The notes below the pieces were generated by a model that worked only from the letters and a program-made list of their open reading frames with translations, was not told the origin of the DNA and ran no database searches. This document shows positions 21,715 to 28,510 of a stretch of DNA of 28,510 bases, in pieces. Origin of the DNA: Candidatus Thorarchaeota archaeon (GTDB lineage: Archaea; Asgardarchaeota; Thorarchaeia; Thorarchaeales; Thorarchaeaceae); contig JAEORG010000027.1 in NCBI GenBank assembly GCA_016841005.1, positions 1-28,510 of the forward strand, written 5' to 3'. A program made the translations under genes and the position numbers. Every line of letters begins with the position of its first letter. Position 1 is the first letter of the stretch.

Positions 21715-22574
21715 TGGTTTTCTGCCTCCTGAACTAGTTTTGCAAGTTCATCACCCGTAAGTGGAACTTGTGGCAGAGTTATTCCCCTTTGTTTCAGACG
21801 TTTGTATACTTCTGTTGCCTTAGGAATCCCCACTCCTATCTCTGCACATATATCAGAGGACAACACCTCTCGAGGCGGCCCGTCTGCGACGATAGAACCT
21901 CTGTTCATCAGAATGATTCGTGTCGCATCTCTAGATACAAGGTCTAATCTATGCTCCACGAGAACAATTGTCATTCCTTGCTTATTCAAGTCTGCTAAAA
22001 GGCCCAGAATAGTTTCAGCACTCTTAGGGTCTAGATTGGAAGTAGGTTCATCTGCGACGAGAATCTGTGGCTGAAGTGCAAGTGTTGCTGCTATTGCTAC
22101 CAGTTGTTGTTGCCCACCTGACATCTCATGCGGATGTTTATCTCGGAGATTTTCAAGCCCCATCCTCTCAATAAGCATCTCGACTCGTTCACGAATCTCT
22201 TTTGGATTGACCCCAAGATTTTCAGGTCCAAATGCAATTTCTTTCGCAACGTTGAGAGTAACAAGCTGATTAGCGGGATTCTGAAAAACAAGACCTGCAA
22301 TCGGGGCTAAATCTGCGACTCTGGCATCTCGAGTATCAATACCATCAACGAATACATGGCCTGCAATGTAACCTCTATGAAATTGAGGGACAAGACCATT
22401 TATTGCACGACATAATGTGGTCTTACCGCACCCAGAAGGGCCAGAAATGACAATATATTCGCCTTTATTTATTTTAAAGTCAATTTTGCGTAGTGCTAGC
22501 GAGTCAGCTCCAAGGTATTTAAAGCTGAAATCATTAAACTCGACCAACACCACGGCAATCACCTCTTGGTTCAT
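21711..22574 (-). CDS. ecfA: ECF transporter ATPase, first copy
   Basis: About 287 residues. Walker A is SGPSGCGKTTLCRAINGL, the Q-loop VFQNPANQLVTLNV, the signature HEMSGGQQQLVAIAATLALQ, Walker B ILVADEPTSNLD and the switch His VLVEHRLDLV. It pairs with the next ATPase to power EcfT. ATG 22574 overlaps the stop of the DHH gene by 4 nt (ATGA), but GTG 22553 has a better GAGGTGA 5 nt upstream and may be used instead. The position at the end of the exosome-type operon is unusual for a transporter. Confidence 0.95.
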   Translation of the reverse strand: MNQEVIAVVLVEFNDFSFKYLGADSLALRKIDFKINKGEYIVISGPSGCGKTTLCRAINGLVPQFHRGYIAGHVFVDGIDTRDARVADLAPIAGLVFQNPANQLVTLNVAKEIAFGPENLGVNPKEIRERVEMLIERMGLENLRDKHPHEMSGGQQQLVAIAATLALQPQILVADEPTSNLDPKSAETILGLLADLNKQGMTIVLVEHRLDLVSRDATRIILMNRGSIVADGPPREVLSSDICAEIGVGIPKATEVYKRLKQRGITLPQVPLTGDELAKLVQEAENH

Positions 22575-23572
22575 CCTAATCTAGGTTCATCTTGATTCTT
22601 CTTGATGGCTTCCCTTATCAGCTCAACTGAACGAGCTAGTGCTTTCTTTCTATTCCGTTTTCCATTGGCACCTGCCGCATTTGAATGGCCCCCGCCTTTT
22701 CCATCGATCAATTCCCCGATGGGTTCCATTATATCCTTGCCCAAGTTAACACCTGTTTGTTCGGAAAACTCCTGAGTACTTCTTGCACTTATTCGAACAA
22801 TCTCTTTCGATGGCTTCCCACCAACAACAGCAACGTCTGCACCTAAATCTATCAAACCACGACAAGCACTTGCTTCATATGCACCAATTTTTGCAGTGAC
22901 AATTATCCAATCATCGATGATATGAACCTCAAGACGCCCAGCGGCTTTTAGTCTAGCAATCCGTTCTGATCTATCAGGTCTGATGACCAATGATCTAATG
23001 CATCTGGTGTAGTCTGCACCTGCTTCGATTAGACGGGCTGCAATCTCTAGTGTCCTCTTATCGGCATAGAAGAATCTGCGTGTATCGAATAACATTCCAG
23101 TTAGAAGCAAGTTTGCAGAAGGCTCGGATATAGGAATATTGTATTCTTTGTGTAATGCTGTTAGAACCTCACAAGTAGATGAGCGATCACTCAAGACAAT
23201 TGTGTGGCTAGCAAAAGAACTGATTTCTGGATTTTCTTCATGATGATCAATAACCAGGACCTTCGATGGATCACTTACAAAATCTTCGAATTTTTCACCA
23301 AGTTGCAGTTCACTATTTGTATCTAAAACAACTACAAAATCAAACTGTTTGTCAAGTGTTTCCAATATCTCGGTTTCTGGTGCAAGATTCTCTAAAACTT
23401 GTTTAGCTAACCTGCTTACATCATCACATGCTAAAGTGAACTTTCCATTTGGATTGATAACACCATATAATTCTGAAAACGCAATCATAGAACAAGCTGC
23501 ATCTGGATCTGCATTGTGATGGCCTAACACAAGAATATTGTTTTTATCATTCAGCAATTCGAGCAAGTTCAA
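22571..23572 (-). CDS. DHH/DHHA1 phosphoesterase
   Basis: About 333 residues. Catalytic motifs are LGHHNADPDAACSM (17-28), an Asp in VVLDTN (84), IDHHEENPE (109-117) and FDTRRF (162-167). The DHHA1 substrate-binding end carries GGGHSNAAGA (293-302). Relatives include NrnA-type nano-RNases, cyclic-dinucleotide phosphodiesterases and archaeal single-strand exonucleases. Here it lies with exosome and Brix genes, so short RNA turnover is the best inference. It overlaps both neighbours by 4 nt. The same neighbourhood is known in other archaea. Confidence 0.92.
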   Translation of the reverse strand: MNLLELLNDKNNILVLGHHNADPDAACSMIAFSELYGVINPNGKFTLACDDVSRLAKQVLENLAPETEILETLDKQFDFVVVLDTNSELQLGEKFEDFVSDPSKVLVIDHHEENPEISSFASHTIVLSDRSSTCEVLTALHKEYNIPISEPSANLLLTGMLFDTRRFFYADKRTLEIAARLIEAGADYTRCIRSLVIRPDRSERIARLKAAGRLEVHIIDDWIIVTAKIGAYEASACRGLIDLGADVAVVGGKPSKEIVRISARSTQEFSEQTGVNLGKDIMEPIGELIDGKGGGHSNAAGANGKRNRKKALARSVELIREAIKKNQDEPRLG

Positions 23573-23877
23573 TTATTATCCAACTCCCCCAATTGCTTCT
23601 CAAGCCATTCATACCCATGCTGAGTTGCTTTTTCGATTAGTTCTTCCAAATTATCACCAGTGTCATATTTCTGCGTAACATCAATCTCGATAAAAACATC
23701 CAGCTGGTCTGATAATTCAAAGATGCATACAACCGTAAGATCTTCCACACTTTTCGCAGGAATCTTGCTCAGGATGAAATTCGAGATTTCTTGTTCGCAC
23801 TCCTCAACAAGAGAATTAACCTGCTCCTCGTCGAGCTCGGGAAGACCAATCTCAACTACAGGCGTCATCTCACTCAC
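23569..23877 (-). CDS. DUF3194 family protein
   Basis: About 102 residues, acidic, with a helix at ~17-38 (LDEEQVNSLVEECEQEISNF), two strands (LTVVCIFELSDQLDVFIEID) and a C-terminal helix (LEELIEKATQHGYEWLEKQL). The family is a conserved archaeal protein of unknown role found beside prefoldin beta, which is also the case here: it overlaps the prefoldin gene by 4 nt and the DHH gene by 4 nt. It may assist RNA or protein-folding partners in the operon, but nothing in it is catalytic. Confidence 0.8.
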   Translation of the reverse strand: MSEMTPVVEIGLPELDEEQVNSLVEECEQEISNFILSKIPAKSVEDLTVVCIFELSDQLDVFIEIDVTQKYDTGDNLEELIEKATQHGYEWLEKQLGELDNN

Positions 23878-24236
23878 TGAAGTTTCAAGTTTTGTTTTCC
23901 GAGCTCAATTTCGATTTCGTTCTTTAGTGCGGTGAGTTTGGTTTCAAATTCTTGGACTTTTCTACTAGTGCTTTCTGAAAACCTCTTTAGCTCTCCTTCA
24001 CGTTCTTCCAGTTCAACAACGAGTTTCGCTTTATCAACGAGAAACATCACCGACCCTACAGCTTTGTAAGTCGCTCCATCCTCTGAATATTTCTTTAGCT
24101 CAGAAAGAGTCATTGAAACCTCGCTTAGTTCTTGTTGAGTCATTAAGTTCTGTGTCTTAAATGCCTCATAAGTTCTCAGCTGCGATTCGTACTTTCTAAT
24201 CTTATCCTGTAATGCGGGGGGTAATTGTTGAGCCAT
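23874..24236 (-). CDS. pfdB: Prefoldin subunit beta
   Basis: About 120 residues. Two long coiled-coil arms flank a beta hairpin: LPPALQDKIRKYESQLRTYE at the start, then VGSVMFLVDKAKLVVELEER with its strand-turn, and FETKLTALKNEIEIELGKQ at the end. Four beta and two alpha subunits form the jellyfish-shaped hexamer that hands unfolded proteins, including actins, to the thermosome. ATG 24236 has GGTGA 7 nt upstream, so the in-frame start 30 nt earlier is not needed. It is separated from pcc1 by 57 nt. Confidence 0.93.
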   Translation of the reverse strand: MAQQLPPALQDKIRKYESQLRTYEAFKTQNLMTQQELSEVSMTLSELKKYSEDGATYKAVGSVMFLVDKAKLVVELEEREGELKRFSESTSRKVQEFETKLTALKNEIEIELGKQNLKLQ

Positions 24237-24293
24237 AATAATATCACCATCACTATTATTGGTCAAATCCAGTGAGCGCCAGTAGATGTTGCC

Positions 24294-24566
24294 TTAAGGG
24301 TTTTGGCCTGTGACAGATTCAATTGCTCTGAGGCTTCCAGATATCCAGGCAAGAAATGAATTCATGGCCGCTCGTAGAGCAGTCAAATCTCCCGCATCGA
24401 TGGTAACTATAAGTTGTTCATTGGTTTTGGATAAGTGTGTGATTGCTCTATCGGAGGGAACTGATTCTGTTTCAGGTTGTATCGCTGAGAAGATTATATC
24501 GATCAATTCAGGATCAAGGTTAATTGACAAAGTAGCTTGAGCTCTGGCAATTCTTTCATCAGTCAT
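24294..24566 (-). CDS. pcc1: KEOPS complex subunit Pcc1
   Basis: About 90 residues. It has the family layout of strand-helix-strand followed by a long amphipathic helix, DLTALRAAMNSFLAWISGSL, the most recognisable Pcc1 signature. Pcc1 dimerises and binds Kae1/TsaD in the KEOPS complex for tRNA t6A37. The ATG overlaps the end of the Brix gene by 8 nt. The distant cgi121 and tsaC genes in this window belong to the same pathway. Confidence 0.88.
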   Translation of the reverse strand: MTDERIARAQATLSINLDPELIDIIFSAIQPETESVPSDRAITHLSKTNEQLIVTIDAGDLTALRAAMNSFLAWISGSLRAIESVTGQNP

Positions 24567-25122
24567 TGGATTTTGACCTCAACTGAGTTATTCGTATTCG
24601 AGGACCAATCTCTACACGATTAGTTGCAAGATGCCAATTCCAATGAATCTTTCTCCCGGATTCTTGAAGAAGAATAAATGCTTGATTGGAAGTTCCAATG
24701 GTCACATCATTAACTGATGAGAGAGTAGCTAATGGAACAGATAGCAAAGACGAGAGGTATTGAGCGAATTTCTCGAGAGGTTCACTGGAATTTGATAATG
24801 TGACAACCATCGTGATCTTGTCTATTCTATTCCTGACATCATTTGCTATTTCTCTTCGTAATACTGCACTCTCTAGATGTACTTCATAATGTACTATTCC
24901 ATCTGGCTGCAGAAACTGAATTTTGCCGGGATTGCCTCTATATGTGCTAATCACAAGGGCTGCGTTTGCATTATCTTGTGATATTTTAGAAATAAGTTCG
25001 TTGAGGGACATTCCTCCCCGATTGAATCTATAACTATCAGGAAGTACTGTTGATAAATCACGTGCAAAGGCACGTACTCTGTTAGAAGTTCTTCTTGATG
25101 TTGTGATGAGGATAGAGGGCAA
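24559..25122 (-). CDS. Brix/Imp4-type ribosome biogenesis protein
   Basis: About 187 residues, the size of archaeal single Brix-domain proteins. The N-terminus ILITTSRRTSNRVRAFARDL is the family hallmark, followed by RFNRGGMSLNELISKI and ALVISTYRGNPGKIQF. Eukaryotic Imp4 and relatives act on pre-rRNA processing and U3 snoRNP; the archaeal form is thought to assist rRNA folding. The start is TTG 25122, 15 nt after the L37Ae stop. In many archaea the RNA polymerase subunit gene rpoP sits between these two genes; there is no room for it here. Confidence 0.9.
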   Translation of the reverse strand: MPSILITTSRRTSNRVRAFARDLSTVLPDSYRFNRGGMSLNELISKISQDNANAALVISTYRGNPGKIQFLQPDGIVHYEVHLESAVLRREIANDVRNRIDKITMVVTLSNSSEPLEKFAQYLSSLLSVPLATLSSVNDVTIGTSNQAFILLQESGRKIHWNWHLATNRVEIGPRIRITQLRSKSND

Positions 25123-25137
25123 CTGGATACGCCCTAT

Positions 25138-25524
25138 TTACTCCTCAACATCTGCGAGGGATTCGTCCTCTGCATCTTCAGCCTCAATAACTGGCTGTTC
25201 GATGTTAGGGAGAAATTCCAATTCTTCAATGTCATCATCATCTCTGAGTGCCAGAAAGTCACCAGCAACACGTTGAGCAATTGCTCGTTTTGCCGCTTTT
25301 CCAGCATCAGTGTATGGAACGTAAGCACCACCAGCAAAAAGAAGACCACATTTATTACAGGTCCAAAGGCCAGCAGCTTCTCTCTTTAGCGCCCTTGTCG
25401 CACAGGATGGACATCGATGTGGTTCGTTTCTCTTCTTTTCAATATCCAATACTCTACGACGTAGTTTAGCACCATATCGTGCTCCGAACCGGCCTGTACT
25501 TCCAACTTTCTTCGTTCTTGCCAT
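25138..25524 (-). CDS. rpl37ae: Large-subunit ribosomal protein L37Ae (eL43) with acidic tail
   Basis: About 128 residues; typical archaeal L37Ae is about 80-95. The core is intact: GSTGRFGARYGAKLRRRVLD, a zinc ribbon with C38, C41, C56 and C59 (HRCPSCATRAL and LWTCNKCG), then LFAGGAYVPYTDAGKAAKRA. From about residue 94 it continues into a strongly acidic tail (RDDDDIEELEF and EDAEDESLADVEE). ATG 25524 has GGAGG 7 nt upstream. The 170-nt gap before it contains a terminator, a small ORF and interleaved inverted repeats. Confidence 0.95.
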   Translation of the reverse strand: MARTKKVGSTGRFGARYGAKLRRRVLDIEKKRNEPHRCPSCATRALKREAAGLWTCNKCGLLFAGGAYVPYTDAGKAAKRAIAQRVAGDFLALRDDDDIEELEFLPNIEQPVIEAEDAEDESLADVEE

Positions 25525-25531
25525 TTTTTGG

Positions 25532-25600
25532 CCTCCAATTATTTTTCTACTCCAAGTCTAAGAGAGGCGTCTGGGCGCTATTGGAGTCTACCAGTCGCCC
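25532..25600 (-). promoter_or_regulatory. Interleaved inverted repeats around the L37Ae leader and SD
   Basis: In minus-strand order: GGGCG (25600-25596), ACTCCAA (25587-25581), CGCCC (25577-25573) and TTGGAGT (25555-25549). The first pairs with the third and the second with the fourth, an interleaved order that would give an H-type pseudoknot or two exclusive hairpins. CTCCAA can also pair with TTGGAG at 25538-25533, the L37Ae ribosome binding site. A translational switch is inferred. Confidence 0.45.
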
Positions 25601-25640
25601 TTCGATTTCGCTTATTAGCATTGTGTTGAGTGAGTTTCAT
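25578..25640 (-). CDS. Possible 20-residue leader peptide upstream of L37Ae
   Basis: ATG 25640 has AAGGAG exactly 7 nt upstream and opens a 20-codon ORF ending at TAG 25578. The peptide is basic (NKRNRRATGR core). The last codons, CTC CAA TAG, lie in one arm of the inverted repeats that can pair with the L37Ae ribosome binding site, so translation could control access to that site. It does not match the small ribosomal proteins I know. Chance occurrence is possible. Confidence 0.4.
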   Translation of the reverse strand: MKLTQHNANKRNRRATGRLQ

Positions 25641-25660
25641 TTCAATGCTCCTTATGACTC

Positions 25661-25683
25661 GAAAAGTGGGGAGAAGTCCCCAC
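25661..25683 (-). terminator. Intrinsic terminator after Rrp42
   Basis: GTGGGGA (25666-25672) and TCCCCAC (25677-25683) form a perfect 7-bp stem with a 4-nt loop, 11 nt past the Rrp42 stop. On the minus strand the stem is followed by TTTTC. It should separate the exosome transcript from L37Ae at least partly. Confidence 0.65.
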
Positions 25684-25694
25684 ATATTGCGAGC

Positions 25695-26522
25695 TTATTC
25701 TAGGTTATTAGCTGCTTCTTTAATCATAGCCATGATATCATGAGATCGATCAATTGAAACATCCATAGCAAGATCAAGGTCTTCAAGTGTGATAGGACCA
25801 ATCCCTCCACCCTTTTGCATTGCAGTTAAGTTATCATTCTCATCCACTGCGATTGTGAGCCTACAGTTCTGAACCATTTCTTCTTTGAGAACTGGATCAG
25901 CAACAAGAGTATTCCCAATCTTTGAGAGTGTGACCTCTACAGCCATGTTTTCTATGGGGATTGATAACAAATTCCCTGTTTTAACTAACTCCTTTTCCTC
26001 CAATTTGTATTCAGGAAACTTAGTTGTTGCAAGTGCAGCATTAACAGCAATGGAAGATGCATCTATTAGATTTCCATCATACTCAAGAGGATATACATCT
26101 GCAAAGATGGTGTATACGTACTTTCCTTCTTGGATGCACAACTTCTTTACATCAACTGTTTCAGATTCTCGGACACCTCTATCGACAACTCTTGCAAGTT
26201 CGATTGCGTCCTCTTTTGGAGGACCTAGCTCAAAGAGCGGTGATGCCATCGGTGACATCTCTGCAGTGACCATTACAAAGCCCTCATCAGGGTTATCCTC
26301 GAAAGGAGATCCAACAAGAACCTTGACTCCTGCTACGACGCTTGTATCTCCGAGACGCACAAGTGCAGAGCCTTCAGCTTTAGCTGGTACTACACCTACT
26401 TCAATCTCGATTGGTCGAAACTCATCTAATTGACGCCCATCTAATCTCTCACCTTTACTGAGAAGATCTCGAACGTACTCGTAATCAATATGGCTAATTA
26501 CTTCAGCACTCCAATCTCCCAT
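25695..26522 (-). CDS. rrp42: Exosome subunit Rrp42 (non-catalytic RNase PH-like)
   Basis: About 275 residues with the RNase PH fold: ERLDGRQLDEFRPIEIEVGV near 27-46, SALVRLGDTSVVAGVKVLVG, DVYPLEYDGNLIDASSIAVN and the C-terminal DVSIDRSHDIMAMIKEAANN. Rrp42 is known to lack phosphorolytic residues and to pair with Rrp41 in the hexameric ring of the archaeal exosome, which degrades or tails RNA from the 3' end. ATG 26522 follows the Rrp41 stop by 2 nt. A strong terminator lies just beyond its stop. Confidence 0.97.
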   Translation of the reverse strand: MGDWSAEVISHIDYEYVRDLLSKGERLDGRQLDEFRPIEIEVGVVPAKAEGSALVRLGDTSVVAGVKVLVGSPFEDNPDEGFVMVTAEMSPMASPLFELGPPKEDAIELARVVDRGVRESETVDVKKLCIQEGKYVYTIFADVYPLEYDGNLIDASSIAVNAALATTKFPEYKLEEKELVKTGNLLSIPIENMAVEVTLSKIGNTLVADPVLKEEMVQNCRLTIAVDENDNLTAMQKGGGIGPITLEDLDLAMDVSIDRSHDIMAMIKEAANNLE

Positions 26523-26524
26523 CT

Positions 26525-27334
26525 TTAATCATCTCCTGGTATGTCAGCTTCTCCGAGGTCGTGTTCCAAGTCATCCTCGTAGTCATCATCGTCTTCATCA
26601 TCTTCGCCCTCTTTTCTAGCATATGCTAGTTTCAATGCATCTTTTTGTATCTCGTGAAGATATTTGCAGGAATTGATACCCATCTGGATAGCTTCCATTA
26701 TTTCTTCGCGAGTGAAAGAACCATCTTGCTGAAGTAGCACGATTTCGTCGGTGCTTGGAATTGTAGCCATCGGAATATCTCCCTGTCCGTACTTGTCTTC
26801 CTCATCTCCAAGGTCAACAATAAGATGGCCATCTGCCTTTCCTACTGCTACCGCGGGAACAAGACTCCTCATGGGAATTCCTGCATCAGCAAGTGCAAGT
26901 GATGCAGCATTGATAGCTGCGCACCTAGTTCCACCATCTGCCTGAATAACAGTCACAAATACGTCAATAACAGACTTGGGATATTCCTCCAAGAAAATCA
27001 CTGGGCGTAGTGCATTAGCAATCACCATAGAAATCTCCTTCTCACGTCGAGATGGAGCAGGTCTCTTTCTATCAGGCACAGAAAATGTTGTCATGCGATA
27101 TGTTACTCGAAGATATGCCTTATCATTCTGCGTCAAGTGTCTTGGGTGTAGTTCTCTTGGACCATAGACAGCTGCTAAAATGTATGTCTTACCCTGTCGG
27201 ATGGATGCAGAGCCATCGGCCTGTTTGAGAACTCCAACCTTCATTTCAATAGGCCTCATTTCATCAGTTCTTCGGCCATCCACTCTCAAGCCCTCTGGGC
27301 TGATGAGAAAGTCCGGTTTTTCTTCTGGACTCAT
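26525..27334 (-). CDS. rrp41: Exosome catalytic subunit Rrp41
   Basis: About 269 residues. RNase PH signatures are RVDGRRTDEMRPIEMKVGVL, FSVPDRKRPAPSRREKEIS with the phosphate and RNA-contacting arginines, VIQADGGTRCAAINAASLAL and DLGDEEDKYGQGDIPMA, whose D180 and D186 keep the spacing of the catalytic pair in Sulfolobus Rrp41. It carries out phosphate-dependent 3'-5' RNA cleavage. After residue ~241 it ends in a ~29-residue acidic tail (KEGEDDEDDDDYEDDLEHDL). ATG 27334 follows the Rrp4 stop by 3 nt. Confidence 0.97.
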   Translation of the reverse strand: MSPEEKPDFLISPEGLRVDGRRTDEMRPIEMKVGVLKQADGSASIRQGKTYILAAVYGPRELHPRHLTQNDKAYLRVTYRMTTFSVPDRKRPAPSRREKEISMVIANALRPVIFLEEYPKSVIDVFVTVIQADGGTRCAAINAASLALADAGIPMRSLVPAVAVGKADGHLIVDLGDEEDKYGQGDIPMATIPSTDEIVLLQQDGSFTREEIMEAIQMGINSCKYLHEIQKDALKLAYARKEGEDDEDDDDYEDDLEHDLGEADIPGDD

Positions 27335-27337
27335 TCT

Positions 27338-28345
27338 TTACTCACTTCCTTTTTCTTCAGCTTCTTCTTTTTCTTCTGGTTTTATTTCTGTATCATCCGA
27401 TGCTGTTTCAACTTCAGTAGGTTCAGCCTCAATTTCAGTTGGCTCAGCCTCAGGTGCAACTTCCGGTTTTGATTCTGACTCCTGTTCAGGTTCAGGCTCC
27501 GCTTCAGGTTCTGGTTCTACCTCTGGCTCAGTTTCGAGAGATAATTCTGATTCTTCTTCCTCATCCTCATCCTCATCTGGACCTTCTTGAAGTATATCTT
27601 CATCCTCTAGAGAATCATCATATTCGTCATCAGGATAGTCATCATCTTCGATGAAACCTTTCAAATTCTTCATCTCTTCTTTCAGCATCTCATGAACTCG
27701 ATCTGTGAGCTTGGATGTATGCGCTTCAACCTCAATCATCTTGAATGCCTTAATAGCTAGGCGCATTACTTCTGAATCTCGAGAACGAATCCAAATGATT
27801 CCGTTCTGTCCAACAACTGTCTGGATTCTCAGGAGGTCTTTAATCATGTTAATCATAGACCCACGTCTACCAATGACTCTTGGAACCTTGGCAGGACTAA
27901 TGGAAATCAATCTTCCACCCTCAAGCTTTCTCAATCCACGACCTTTCATATGTAAGAAAGGTCCGCTGTTCCTATCAAAAGCTGATACTTCTGCAACAAT
28001 CACATCTCCAATATCCATGTATCTTGAGATGTCGTCATCATAAGGACGCCTGAGTGCATTGTTAGCATGAAGAGATGCCAAATATGGACCTGAGCCTAAG
28101 TCGACTTTCCAGTTATTTCCAGCGACTATTGTTATTTTACCTATTACAAGGTCCCCCTCTCTGGGGATATAGACTCCTTGAAGTGGGACTACTTTTACTG
28201 TGTTCCCTCTGAGCTCTGCTAAGCCTACAACAGCGGAGAAAATCTTATCATCTTCGCCATAGGCACCCACAGAGGCTCTATATCTTCCCTCTGCGAGCAA
28301 TTGCCCGGGGACCACTATTTCTCGTTTTTGAAAGTAAACTGCCAA
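27338..28345 (-). CDS. rrp4: Exosome cap subunit Rrp4 with long acidic tail
   Basis: About 335 residues, where most archaeal Rrp4 proteins have about 230-250. The N-terminal domain (1-60, REIVVPGQLLAEGRYR), S1 domain (~63-135, PREGDLVIGKITIV) and KH domain (~145-210, VPRVIGRRGSMINMIKDLL with GxxG at 159-162) form the RNA-entry cap on the Rrp41-Rrp42 ring. From about 232 onward runs a disordered acidic extension, first D/E blocks, then Glu-Pro repeats. TTG 28345 has GAGGG 6 nt upstream. It follows the SBDS gene by about 60 nt on the same strand. Confidence 0.95.
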   Translation of the reverse strand: MAVYFQKREIVVPGQLLAEGRYRASVGAYGEDDKIFSAVVGLAELRGNTVKVVPLQGVYIPREGDLVIGKITIVAGNNWKVDLGSGPYLASLHANNALRRPYDDDISRYMDIGDVIVAEVSAFDRNSGPFLHMKGRGLRKLEGGRLISISPAKVPRVIGRRGSMINMIKDLLRIQTVVGQNGIIWIRSRDSEVMRLAIKAFKMIEVEAHTSKLTDRVHEMLKEEMKNLKGFIEDDDYPDDEYDDSLEDEDILQEGPDEDEDEEEESELSLETEPEVEPEPEAEPEPEQESESKPEVAPEAEPTEIEAEPTEVETASDDTEIKPEEKEEAEEKGSE

Positions 28346-28404
28346 TGTTTTCCCTCATTTTCAGTTCAGTTATACATGTGCGATCATAATTTGTTGACCA
28401 GGTA

Positions 28405-28510
28405 CTAACGGACCATATCGAGTCTTATCTGACCCTTTGTCAACTTGTTGAGCTCATCATACAGCTCTTGTCTTTTTGAGGCAGGAATTTCTACAAGACC
28501 AGTCCATGAA
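28405..28510 (-). CDS. sbds: SBDS ribosome maturation protein, C-terminal end only
   Basis: Only the last 34 codons before the TAG at 28407-28405 are in the window; the rest lies to the right. They read WTGLVEIPASKRQELYDELN followed by KLTKGQ, matching the C-terminal domain of archaeal SBDS, which ends in a similar IP...YD.LN.LTKG block. SBDS helps release eIF6/aIF6 from the large ribosomal subunit. Its place just upstream of Rrp4 is the standard archaeal arrangement, which strengthens the call. Confidence 0.8.
   Translation of the reverse strand, partial: SWTGLVEIPASKRQELYDELNKLTKGQIRLDMVR

Noticed and set aside
25885..26433. 182-residue plus-strand ORF opposite rrp42
   Set aside because: It is fully contained within the unmistakable rrp42 coding sequence on the other strand.
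27180..27590. Serine-rich 136-residue ORF on the plus strand
   Set aside because: It is the antisense reading of the acidic Rrp4 tail and the start of rrp41; the Ser-rich composition is explained by Glu codons read backward.
1..28510. tRNA, rRNA, CRISPR array or insertion sequence
   Set aside because: No cloverleaf, regularly spaced repeat array, transposase or terminal inverted repeats were recognised by eye on either strand.

Overview
The window reads as chromosome of an Asgard archaeon. The left edge carries most of a true actin, with all three nucleotide-binding signatures close to eukaryotic actin. The right edge carries the archaeal exosome/ribosome superoperon (SBDS, Rrp4, Rrp41, Rrp42, L37Ae, Brix, Pcc1, prefoldin beta, DUF3194, DHH phosphoesterase). 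GTG and TTG starts are common, and most starts have GGTGA or GGAGG ribosome binding sites, which helped fix several gene ends. I cannot name the lineage within Asgard. Composition is AT-rich and fairly even, with no insertion sequence, tRNA, rRNA or CRISPR array seen.

Layout. 1-1010: actin (minus, 3' end outside the window). 1335-4990: a possible nucleic-acid-sensing or defence neighbourhood. It holds a winged-helix protein with a CARF-like Rossmann C-terminus, overlapped by an RNase III-domain protein with a degenerate active site; then, facing them, a SAMHD1-type HD phosphohydrolase and a small protein resembling only the Fe-S C-terminus of primase subunit PriL. 5090-6583: an FG-GAP/VCBS beta-propeller protein and an unknown protein. 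6616-8252: a CDP-alcohol phosphatidyltransferase and a sugar-phosphate nucleotidyltransferase, likely one polar-lipid or inositol-phosphate pathway. The second appears to start at an ATT codon. 8294-10162: tRNA-modification genes (TsaC/Sua5, a Tan1-like THUMP protein, the KEOPS subunit Cgi121). 10190-10771: a phosphoribosyltransferase.

10884-17359: histidine catabolism. HutI (plus), HutH and HutU (minus) would convert histidine through urocanate and imidazolonepropionate to formiminoglutamate. An Lrp-type regulator with two HTH units lies upstream and a DtxR-type metalloregulator sits inside the cluster. A 19-bp palindrome overlaps the hutH TATA box. 17524-19258: a small winged-helix protein and two unknown proteins. 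The promoters of the first two share a 39-nt element at the same distance from the start.

19373-28510: a membrane protein, an ECF energy-coupling module (EcfT and two EcfA ATPases) and the superoperon, all minus. From L37Ae to EcfT nearly every gene overlaps or abuts the next, so transport, protein folding, t6A modification, ribosome assembly and RNA decay genes probably share transcripts. Upstream of L37Ae lies a 20-codon ORF followed by interleaved inverted repeats that could pair with the L37Ae ribosome binding site. This looks like a translational switch and, with the 1.3-5 kb neighbourhood and the duplicated promoter element, is the most novel-looking signal here.
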